From: Hymenobacter daecheongensis DSM 21074
Lineage (GTDB): Bacteria; Bacteroidota; Bacteroidia; Cytophagales; Hymenobacteraceae
Assembly: GCF_900141805.1 (NCBI RefSeq)
Contig: NZ_FQYN01000004.1
Span: 434,001-498,000 of the forward strand
Direction: 5' to 3'
DNA: 64,000 bases
Both the position numbers and the translations under genes were made by a program. How positions within the stretch are numbered: position 1 is the stretch's first letter; every line of letters begins with the position of its first letter. Of the stretch, positions 34,202-41,192 are shown piece after piece. The notes beneath the pieces were generated by a model. It was not told the DNA's origin and did no database searches. It saw only the letters and a program-made list of their open reading frames with translations.

Positions 34202-35464
34202 ATGCAAAGAATCATCACCAGCGCCGTGTTTGTGGCGCTTTTGTTAGGCATCGATTGGTACGTGTTTCAGGCCGTGCGCACCGTTAGCCAGGGCGCTTCG
34301 GCTACCATCCAACGCTTCATTTCGGGCGGCTACTGGCTGCTCACCCTCATTTCGCTGCTGGGCATTGCCTGGATGGCCGTGTCGCGCGGCACGCCGCCCA
34401 CGGCGTTACGCACCTACCTCACCAGCGCCATCCTGGTGCTGTTTGTGTCGAAGCTGGTGGTGGTGTTGTTTCTGCTGCTGGATGACGCGGGGCGATTGGT
34501 GCGCTATGCCATCAGCAAATTTGGCGACCAGCCCGCGCCCGTCGGCTCCGACGGCAGCCCCGGCATTTCGCGCAGTCAGTTCATTAGCCGGCTGGGGCTG
34601 GCCATGGCCGCCATTCCCTTCACCTCGCTGCTCTGGGGCATGGCCAAGGGCGCTACCGACTACCAAGTGAAGCGCGTGGTGCTGAAATTCCCGAACCTGC
34701 CCGCTTCCTTCGACGGCTTCAAGCTGCTCCAGATTTCGGACCTGCATACCGGCTCTTTCAATGCCAACCCCGAGCCCCTGGAACGTGCCGTGGCGCTCAT
34801 CAACAAGCAGAACGCCGACGTGGTGTTTATGACCGGCGACTTGGTCAACAACATTGCCACCGAAGTGGAGCCGCACATCGAGACGCTGGCCAAAATCCGG
34901 TCGAAGCATCCGATTTATTCCATTCTGGGCAACCACGACTACGCCGACTATGTGGACTGGAGCGCCCAGGGCGGCGCGGCGGCCAAAACCGCCAACCTGG
35001 ACCGCCTGAAGCAGAACCACGCCAAAATAGGCTGGCAATTGCTGCTGGATGAAAGCCACCACATTGAGCGCAACGGCGACCGGATAGCGGTGCTGGGCGT
35101 GCAGAACTGGGGCGCGCAGATGCGCTTTCCAAAGTATGGCAACCTGGCCCAGGCCCACGCCGGCAGCGGCGACGCGGCCTTCAAAATCCTGCTCTCGCAC
35201 GACCCTTCGCACTGGGAGGCGCAGGTGCTGGAATACCCGGATATTGACCTTACGCTCTCGGGGCACACCCACGGCATGCAGTTCGGCGTGAATCTGCCGG
35301 GCTTTAAGTGGAGCCCCGTGCAGTATGTATACAAGCAGTGGGCCGGCCTGTATCAGCAGGGCCGACAGCACTTGTACGTGAATACCGGCCTGGGCTTTAT
35401 CGGCTATCCGGGGCGGGTGGGCTTCCTGCCCGAAATCACCGTTTTTGAGCTGCGCCGGGCCTAG
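34202..35464 (+). CDS. Membrane-anchored metallophosphoesterase (YaeI-like)
   Basis: A 420-residue protein. Four N-terminal hydrophobic helices (within residues 1-150) precede a calcineurin-like phosphoesterase domain with all metal motifs: ISDLHTG, TGDLVN, LGNHDY, LLSHDP and GHTHGMQ. The layout matches bacterial YaeI/YkuE-like enzymes, some of which act on lipids such as UDP-diacylglucosamine or phosphodiesters. The active site location relative to the membrane is not certain. A terminator follows at 35488-35523. Confidence 0.88.
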   Translation: MQRIITSAVFVALLLGIDWYVFQAVRTVSQGASATIQRFISGGYWLLTLISLLGIAWMAVSRGTPPTALRTYLTSAILVLFVSKLVVVLFLLLDDAGRLVRYAISKFGDQPAPVGSDGSPGISRSQFISRLGLAMAAIPFTSLLWGMAKGATDYQVKRVVLKFPNLPASFDGFKLLQISDLHTGSFNANPEPLERAVALINKQNADVVFMTGDLVNNIATEVEPHIETLAKIRSKHPIYSILGNHDYADYVDWSAQGGAAAKTANLDRLKQNHAKIGWQLLLDESHHIERNGDRIAVLGVQNWGAQMRFPKYGNLAQAHAGSGDAAFKILLSHDPSHWEAQVLEYPDIDLTLSGHTHGMQFGVNLPGFKWSPVQYVYKQWAGLYQQGRQHLYVNTGLGFIGYPGRVGFLPEITVFELRRA

Positions 35465-35487
35465 GCGCGCCGTTTTTGCCTTTTCCT

Positions 35488-35523
35488 AAAAAGCCTTTCC
35501 ATTGCACAATGGAAAGGCTTTTT
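35488..35523 (+). terminator. Terminator after the metallophosphoesterase gene
   Basis: AAAAAGCCTTTCCATTG and complement with a 2-nt loop and a T-run. Confidence 0.85.
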
Positions 35524-35624
35524 GCATTCGATGCAGAGCAAAAGGTAACCGCAATAATATCAGACCCGTATATGCGCCATCATTGATTTTTGGAGTATTT
35601 CCTCTTTCAACCATCCCCCTGACC

Positions 35625-36296
35625 ATGAAAACTTCCCTCCTGTTTCTGTCCTGTGCGGCTACGCTGGCTATGGCTTCCTGCTCGCAGGAAAAAACCGTCG
35701 ATACCACCACCGACGGCGGCATGACCACCACCACGACCACCACGACCACCACCACGCCGGCCTATACCGATGAGGCCTACAACAGCCGCGCCGACCGGAT
35801 TGCCGCCGATATGGCCGCCAAAATGAAGCTCGACGATGCCACCCGCACCAAGGTGCGCACCGTGTACTACAACCGCGAAAAGCGCTTCGGCGATCTGCAA
35901 AGCAAATACGCTACCGACACCACCGGCCGCGCCGCCGCCATGCGCACCGTGTACATGGATACGGACAAAGAGCTGAAAACCGTTTTCACCGACCCCACCC
36001 AGTATTCGGCCTACGAGTCGAGCCGCCAGGATTACTACGAGGACCGCTACTTGGACAACGACGCCATGTCGTCGTCTACTTCAGGTATGGATAGCACTGG
36101 CAGCATGGGCTCGTCGTCGGGCATGAGCTCTTCGGATAACATGACCTCGTCGGACAACTCGAACATGGCCAGCGGCACCGATGCCGGCGTGACCAAGATG
36201 AAAGCCAAAGCCGAAGACGGCAGCAAAATCAAGATGAAAGACAACGGCAAGACGAAAGTCAAAGATGCCGAGGGCAATAAGTCGAAGACGGAATAG
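35625..36296 (+). CDS. Thr-rich lipoprotein, tandem paralog 1
   Basis: A 223-residue protein starting MKTSLLFLSCAATLAMASCS at 35625, with a lipobox (MASC). After the Cys comes a run of 11 Thr encoded by ACC/ACG triplets, then a helical domain with the phrase TKVRTVYYNREKRFGDLQSK and a Ser/Met/Asp-rich linker. The Lys/Asp-rich C-terminus has repeated KIKMKDNGKTKVKD units. The next gene is a paralog. The Thr run looks like a flexible, possibly O-glycosylated tether. Function unknown. Confidence 0.8.
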   Translation: MKTSLLFLSCAATLAMASCSQEKTVDTTTDGGMTTTTTTTTTTTPAYTDEAYNSRADRIAADMAAKMKLDDATRTKVRTVYYNREKRFGDLQSKYATDTTGRAAAMRTVYMDTDKELKTVFTDPTQYSAYESSRQDYYEDRYLDNDAMSSSTSGMDSTGSMGSSSGMSSSDNMTSSDNSNMASGTDAGVTKMKAKAEDGSKIKMKDNGKTKVKDAEGNKSKTE

Positions 36297-36323
36297 GTAT
36301 TCCGGCTTCGCCGTAAGCTGATT

Positions 36324-36360
36324 AAAAAAGCCCGTTTCCTTTCGGAAACGGGCTTTTTAT
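36324..36360 (+). terminator. Terminator between the lipoprotein paralogs
   Basis: AAAAAAGCCCGTTTC / GAAACGGGCTTTTT hairpin with a T-run, so the two paralogs are probably separate transcripts. Confidence 0.82.
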
Positions 36361-36453
36361 TGCCTCCGGGGTCCGATAACCGCAGCCGGAGCCGCGCCGT
36401 ATAGGGGTCATTGCCGGAAGTCTATATCCGGCCGCACCTATTTTCTTTTTTCA

Positions 36454-37146
36454 ATGAAAAACTTCCCCCTGATTCTGCTGACCGCCGCTGCCGGTGCCCT
36501 GACTACCGCCGCGTGCACCCAGGATAAAAAAGTCGAAACCACCACCACGACTACTACGGCCCCCACGGCCGGCGACACGGCCATCGTGGTGAACAATGCC
36601 GATGCCGACTACCAGGACCGCGCTGACCGCATTGCCAACCGCTTTGCCAACGACATGAGCCTGACCGACTCGGTGGTGGTGACCAAAGTACGCACCGTGT
36701 ATTACAACCGCGCCCGCAACCTGGGCAACCTCAACCAGCAGTATGCCACCGACACGGCCGGCCGCTACGCCGCCGCCCGCGCCGTGAACGTGCAGGCCGA
36801 TAACGACCTGCGCACCGCCCTGAACAGCCCCGACAAGTACCGCCAGTACGAAACCAACCGCCTCAACTACGCCGATGAGCGCTACGTGAGCGGCGACCCC
36901 GAGCCCGTGACGGTCACGACGACGACCACCACTACGGCCGCGCCGGCCCCTGTGAGCCGCGTGCGCACCAGCGGCCCGCGCAAAGCGGTGAAAAAGCTGG
37001 AAAACGACGACGACAGCCACAAAGTGAAGTACACCGACGGCTCGAAGCGGAAAGTGGAGAAAGACGGCGACATCAAAATCAAGCGGGCCGACGGCACCAA
37101 GGTGAAGATTGATGCCGACGGCGAGCGGACGGTGAAGCGCTTCTAA
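36454..37146 (+). CDS. Thr-rich lipoprotein, tandem paralog 2
   Basis: A 230-residue paralog of the preceding gene. Lipobox TAAC at residues 18-21 is followed by VETTTTTTTAPT. The shared core is TKVRTVYYNRARNLGNLNQQ. A second Thr run (VTVTTTTTTTAA) follows, and a C-terminal domain of short strands with repeated DGxKxK units (YTDGSKRKV, KRADGTKVKIDADGE). The C-terminal pattern suggests a small beta structure. Function unknown. Confidence 0.8.
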   Translation: MKNFPLILLTAAAGALTTAACTQDKKVETTTTTTTAPTAGDTAIVVNNADADYQDRADRIANRFANDMSLTDSVVVTKVRTVYYNRARNLGNLNQQYATDTAGRYAAARAVNVQADNDLRTALNSPDKYRQYETNRLNYADERYVSGDPEPVTVTTTTTTTAAPAPVSRVRTSGPRKAVKKLENDDDSHKVKYTDGSKRKVEKDGDIKIKRADGTKVKIDADGERTVKRF

Positions 37147-37165
37147 ATTCGGCCAATGCATTAGG

Positions 37166-37201
37166 AAAGAGCCCGCGCCTGCAACGGTGTGGGCTTTTTT
37201 T
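37166..37201 (+). terminator. Terminator after lipoprotein paralog 2
   Basis: AGCCCGCGCC / GGTGTGGGCT hairpin followed by seven T. Confidence 0.7.
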
Positions 37202-37250
37202 GGCTCAAGAGTTGGCTACCTTGCACGCCGCGGCGTTTAGTTTTCCTCTG

Positions 37251-37919
37251 ATGATTGGTTTGTCTCTTTCCGGGTCCCGTTCCGTTTTTTTCCGGTTTTT
37301 CTTTGTGCTGGCGCTGTTGCTGCCCACGGCGGTGGCCTCCGCGCAGGTGCGCGTATCGGGCACTATTTCTACGCTGGCGGGCCGCCGGCCCATTGCCGGC
37401 GCGGCGGTGCTGGTGCAGGGCACCCCCAGAGGCACGATGGCCAACAGCGAGGGCGACTTCACCATCGACGTGGCCAATACCGACACGCTTATGTTCCGGG
37501 CCGTGGGCTTCAAGCCCCAGCGCCTGCCCCTGAACCGCACGGGCCTTTCCCAAATCATCGTGCAGATTTATATGGTGCGCGACAGTATTCAGCTGGGTGA
37601 AGTGCGCATTCAGGAAGACCGTCCCGACCGCACCCAGATAAACCGCGCCCTGCGCAACATGCGGCGGCCGGCTCCTTCTGCCAACGTGGTGCGCCGGCCG
37701 CCCGCACCCAGGCCGCTGTTCCCCATCGATACCATTGCCCCGCGACTACCCGTGCCCACACTGGCCAGCCCACTCAGCCTGATCTACGAGCAGTTTTCGC
37801 GCGCCGGCCAGGAGCGCCGCAAGATGGCCGAGATTGAAGCCGAAAATAAAGCCCTGGAAGCCGAAAAAGCCCGCCGCAAATACAACCGCAACTTCAAGGA
37901 CAACAAGGGCTATGAGTGA
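37251..37919 (+). CDS. Carboxypeptidase-regulatory-like domain exported protein
   Basis: A 222-residue protein starting MIGLSLSGSRSVFFRFFFVL at 37251. The signal peptide ends near ASAQ. Residues about 33-110 are a CarboxypepD_reg-like beta-sandwich (VSGTISTLAGRRPIAGAAVL; GTMANSEGDFTIDV; FRAVGFKPQ), as in the N-termini of SusC-like receptors, but here without a receptor. The C-terminal part is Pro/Arg-rich, then a Glu/Lys helix. Small proteins of this type are common in Bacteroidota; function unknown. Its stop codon overlaps an inverted repeat. Confidence 0.82.
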   Translation: MIGLSLSGSRSVFFRFFFVLALLLPTAVASAQVRVSGTISTLAGRRPIAGAAVLVQGTPRGTMANSEGDFTIDVANTDTLMFRAVGFKPQRLPLNRTGLSQIIVQIYMVRDSIQLGEVRIQEDRPDRTQINRALRNMRRPAPSANVVRRPPAPRPLFPIDTIAPRLPVPTLASPLSLIYEQFSRAGQERRKMAEIEAENKALEAEKARRKYNRNFKDNKGYE

Positions 37920-38016
37920 TTTAGTGACTTAGCGATTTAGTGAGTTTGACGTTCTGTTTGCGCCACTTGCGCTAGCAAAACACCAAACTCACTAAATCAC
38001 TAAGTCACTAAATCAC
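37916..38016. repeat. Inverted repeat built from TTTAGTGA units
   Basis: The 33-nt left arm (GTGATTTAGTGACTTAGCGA..) and right arm (..TCACTAAGTCACTAAATCAC) are near-perfect complements. Each arm consists of degenerate 8-9-mer units. It starts over the stop codon of the preceding gene and ends 22 bp before uvsE. Confidence 0.85.
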
Positions 38017-38038
38017 CTTTTTTTCCGTAAGCGGGAGC

Positions 38039-38953
38039 ATGAAAATTGGCTATCCCTGCGTCAACGAGTCGCTCGACTGTTCTGCTGCTTCCACGTTTCG
38101 GCTGGCTTCCTACTCGGCGGAGCGGGTTGAGACTACCGTGGCTGGCAACCTGGCCTGCCTGCAGCGCATTCTGGAATACAATGTGGCCCACGGGCTGCGC
38201 TTCTTCCGCATCGGCTCCGGCATCGTGCCCTTCGGCTCGCACCCCATCAATACCTTTCCCTGGCAGACGCGCTTCGCGGCGGAGTTCCGGGCCATCGGCG
38301 ACTACATCCGGGCCGAGAATATGCGCGTGTCGTTGCACCCCGACCAGTTTGTGGTGCTGAACTCGCCCAACCCGGATATCGTGCAGCGCAGTATAGAGGA
38401 GCTGATTTACCAAGGCACCATGCTCGATCTGATGGAGATGGACAGCACGGCCAAGCTGCAGATCCATGTGGGCGGGCTGTATGGCGACCGGGACGCGGCC
38501 ATTGCCCGCTTCATTGCCACCTACCACACCTTGCCCGAAGCCGTGCGCCGCCGGCTGGTGATTGAAAACGATGACCGCCTCTTCAGCCTGCACGACTGCC
38601 GGCGCGTGCACGAAGCAGTGGGCATCCCCGTGCTGTTCGACAACTTTCACCACGAATGCCTGAACCACGGCGAGCCGATGGCCGAGGCCCTGCGCCAGGC
38701 CGCCGCCACCTGGCACCCCACTCACGACGGCGTGCTGATGATGGACTACAGCTCGCAGCAGCCCGGCGAGCGGAAAGGTAAGCACACCAGCACGCTGGAA
38801 GAAACCCTGTTCCGCGAGTTTCTCACCCACCTGCACGGCCTCGACGTAGATATCATGCTCGAAATAAAAGACAAGGAGGCCAGCGCTTGCCGCGCCATTG
38901 GGGTGCTGCGCGAGCTGCAGCTGGTGGCCGCCGAAGCCGCTTCCCTTTCCTGA
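38039..38953 (+). CDS. uvsE: UV DNA damage endonuclease
   Basis: A 304-residue UvsE/UvdE. The TIM-barrel metal-binding motifs are visible: RIGSGIVPFGSH, VSLHPDQFVVLNSP, IHVGGLYGDRDAA, VIENDDRLF, DNFHHECLNHG and MDYSSQQPGERKGKHT. It nicks 5' of pyrimidine dimers and other lesions, giving repair independent of UvrABC. This suits a light-exposed, radiation-tolerant lifestyle as known for Hymenobacter. It is followed 33 nt later by a small unknown gene. Confidence 0.94.
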   Translation: MKIGYPCVNESLDCSAASTFRLASYSAERVETTVAGNLACLQRILEYNVAHGLRFFRIGSGIVPFGSHPINTFPWQTRFAAEFRAIGDYIRAENMRVSLHPDQFVVLNSPNPDIVQRSIEELIYQGTMLDLMEMDSTAKLQIHVGGLYGDRDAAIARFIATYHTLPEAVRRRLVIENDDRLFSLHDCRRVHEAVGIPVLFDNFHHECLNHGEPMAEALRQAAATWHPTHDGVLMMDYSSQQPGERKGKHTSTLEETLFREFLTHLHGLDVDIMLEIKDKEASACRAIGVLRELQLVAAEAASLS

Positions 38954-38986
38954 TTCCTCTTCCATCATCACCCTTTTTCTTTCCTA

Positions 38987-39346
38987 ATGGCAACTGAAAC
39001 CACCGGCGTTGACCGCCTGAACGAAACCGTGAAAGCCCTGCAGAACGGCCTCACGGCCCTGCCCCTGAGCGCGGCAATGGATAACACCGAAGCCTGGCAG
39101 CAGGAGTTTCTGCAGAGCGGCATTCCGGGCCTGCAGGATATTGCCCGCGAAATTGGCACGCTGCAGTCGCTGCTCACGGCAAGCAAGCTCAACGGGCCGG
39201 CCATCGGCTCCTCGCTCAGCCTGCTGGGCACCCAGACCAATCAGCACGCCTTCCAGGCGCCCGCCGACCAGCAGAAAGCCCTCCGTGCCCTCGGCGACCT
39301 GCTCCTGCGCCTCGCTGGCGATTTGCAGGCTGTCAAAGGCAAGTAG
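38987..39346 (+). CDS. Small helical hypothetical protein downstream of uvsE
   Basis: A 119-residue soluble protein, predicted all-helical (RLNETVKALQNGLTALPLS; GLQDIAREIGTLQSLLTA; QQKALRALGDLLLRLAGDL). No signal peptide and no recognised family. It probably shares the uvsE transcript (33-nt gap) and ends at a strong bidirectional terminator. Confidence 0.7.
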   Translation: MATETTGVDRLNETVKALQNGLTALPLSAAMDNTEAWQQEFLQSGIPGLQDIAREIGTLQSLLTASKLNGPAIGSSLSLLGTQTNQHAFQAPADQQKALRALGDLLLRLAGDLQAVKGK

Positions 39347-39360
39347 TCGGCCGACTCTAT

Positions 39361-39410
39361 AATCCATAAAAAAACCGCCTGCATAGCTGCAGGCGGTTTT
39401 TTTATGGATT
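39361..39410. terminator. Bidirectional terminator
   Basis: AATCCATAAAAAAACCGCCT.. and its exact complement form a stem of over 20 bp with A and T runs on the two sides of a GC core. It lies between convergent genes. Confidence 0.88.
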
Positions 39411-39424
39411 GATGAATGCGTTAC

Positions 39425-39826
39425 CTAGCGCGGGCTCGGCGTGGTGGTGGTCCGCTGGGTGTTGCGCTTGCGGGTGGTGCGGTTGGTGGTGTTCATCTTC
39501 CGGCGCTCGGTGCCCTGGCCCACGGTTCTGCGCTCCGTGGTTTGGGTTTGCGTCGTGCTCATGTCCGTGGTGCTGCGCGGCTCGCGGGTCGACTGATCCA
39601 TGGTTCCCTGGTTCATTGTGCCCTGATTCGTGCCTTGGTTCATCGTGCCCTGCTCGGTGGGGCGCTGATTGATGGTGCCGGGATTGGTAGTCGTGGTGGG
39701 GTTGGTGGGCGGCACGGTGGTCTGGTTCATGCTGCCGGACTGCTGGGGCGAGGTGGGCGTGGTTTGGGCCTGAGCGGCACCAGCGGCGAAAAGCAGAACA
39801 GCGAGCAGCTTGATTTTCGTTTTCAT
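39425..39826 (-). CDS. Secreted low-complexity Thr/Gln/Asn-rich protein
   Basis: A 133-residue protein starting MKTKIKLLAVLLFAAGAAQA at 39826, with a clear signal peptide. The mature part is almost all T, Q, N, P and G, with repeated TMNQGT units (PTEQGTMNQGTNQGT) and a basic RTTRKRNTQRTTT tail. It is probably disordered. No family recognised. In-frame repeat number could vary between strains. Confidence 0.72.
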   Translation of the reverse strand: MKTKIKLLAVLLFAAGAAQAQTTPTSPQQSGSMNQTTVPPTNPTTTTNPGTINQRPTEQGTMNQGTNQGTMNQGTMDQSTREPRSTTDMSTTQTQTTERRTVGQGTERRKMNTTNRTTRKRNTQRTTTTPSPR

Positions 39827-39920
39827 AGCCTGGATTGTAAAATGAAGTGAAAAAATGAAATTATTGCAAACCAGCGCTTTATACGGCGCTGGCCGCCCCA
39901 AAGTCGAATAGGAACAATAT

Positions 39921-39970
39921 TTTAAACAAGAAGCCCGCTTACAGAGCTGTAAGCGGGCTTCTTGTTTAAA
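39921..39970 (-). terminator. Terminator downstream of fbaA
   Basis: TTTAAACAAGAAGCCCGCTT.. forms a stem of about 22 bp with its complement, 16 bp beyond the fbaA stop. It is symmetric. Confidence 0.85.
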
Positions 39971-39985
39971 ATCAACTCTCCCGGA

Positions 39986-41071
39986 TTAGGGCCGGCGGTT
40001 CACGGCATTGAGGTCTTCGAAGGCCTGCTTGAGGCGCGCCACGAAGGTTTCCTCGCCCTTGCGCAGCCACACGCGCGGGTCGTAGTACTTCTTGTTGGGC
40101 GAGTCGGCGCCGGTGGGGTTGCCGATCTGGCCTTGCAGGAAGCCTTCGTTTTTCACGTAATTATCCTTGATGCCCTGCCAGAAGGCCCACTGCAGGTCGG
40201 TATCGAGGTTCATCTTGATGGCCCCGTACGAAATAGCCTCGCGGATTTCTTCCTGCGAAGAGCCCGAGCCGCCGTGGAACACGAAGTCGATGGGCAGCGC
40301 CTCCTGGATATTGTGCTTCTGGCGCAGGAACTCCTGGGAGTTGTGCAGAATCTTGGGCTGCAGCTTCACGTTGCCGGGCTTGTACACGCCGTGCACGTTG
40401 CCGAAGGCCGCCGCAATGGTAAAGCGCGGGCTGATGGCGCTGAGTTGCTCGTAGGCGTAAGCCACTTCCTCGGGCTGGGTGTAGAGCTTGGAGCTGTCCA
40501 CATCGGAGTTGTCCACGCCGTCTTCCTCGCCGCCGGTCACGCCCAGCTCGATTTCCAGCGTCATGCCGATTTTGGCCATGCGCTCCAGGTAGCGCTTGCA
40601 GATTTCGATGTTCTCCTCAATCGGCTCCTCCGAGAGGTCGAGCATGTGGGAGCTGTAGAGCGGCTGGCCGTATTGGGCGAAGTGCTTCTCGCCGGCATCG
40701 AGCAGGCCATCAATCCAGGGCAGCAGCTTCTTGGCGGCGTGGTCGGTGTGCAGCACCACGGGCACATCGTACAGCTCGGCCATGAGGTGCACGTGCTGGG
40801 CCCCGGAAATAGCGCCGGCGATGCTGGCCTGCTGCTTGTCGTTGGGCAGCGACTTACCGGCGTAGAACTGCGCCCCGCCGTTGGAGAACTGAATCATCAC
40901 CGGCGAGTTCACGGCCTTGGCCGTTTCGAGCACCGCATTCACGGTGTTGGTGCCCGTCACGTTCACGGCGGGCAGGGCAAAGGCGTTGGCCTTGGCGTAC
41001 CGGAACAGGGATTGAACTTCGTCGCCGTGCAGGACGCCGGCGCGCAGGCCGGTAAGGGTTGGTGCTGACAT
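39986..41071 (-). CDS. fbaA: Class II fructose-bisphosphate aldolase
   Basis: A 361-residue class IIA aldolase. Zn-ligand and catalytic motifs are visible: VVLHTDHAAK, EIELGVTGGEEDGVDN, FGNVHGVYKPG, FHGGSGSSQEEI and KMNLDTDLQWA. It splits fructose-1,6-bisphosphate in glycolysis and works in reverse in gluconeogenesis. Length and motifs are as in E. coli FbaA. Confidence 0.97.
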   Translation of the reverse strand: MSAPTLTGLRAGVLHGDEVQSLFRYAKANAFALPAVNVTGTNTVNAVLETAKAVNSPVMIQFSNGGAQFYAGKSLPNDKQQASIAGAISGAQHVHLMAELYDVPVVLHTDHAAKKLLPWIDGLLDAGEKHFAQYGQPLYSSHMLDLSEEPIEENIEICKRYLERMAKIGMTLEIELGVTGGEEDGVDNSDVDSSKLYTQPEEVAYAYEQLSAISPRFTIAAAFGNVHGVYKPGNVKLQPKILHNSQEFLRQKHNIQEALPIDFVFHGGSGSSQEEIREAISYGAIKMNLDTDLQWAFWQGIKDNYVKNEGFLQGQIGNPTGADSPNKKYYDPRVWLRKGEETFVARLKQAFEDLNAVNRRP

Positions 41072-41192
41072 AGAAAGGAATGAAGGGTGGGTTCTGGAAA
41101 GCGAATTTGGGAGTTATCGGCCAGACTACAAGCGCCCGCCGCTGATAGCGCCGTGGGTTGGCCTAAAGGTACTACCTGAACGCAGGACTCGG

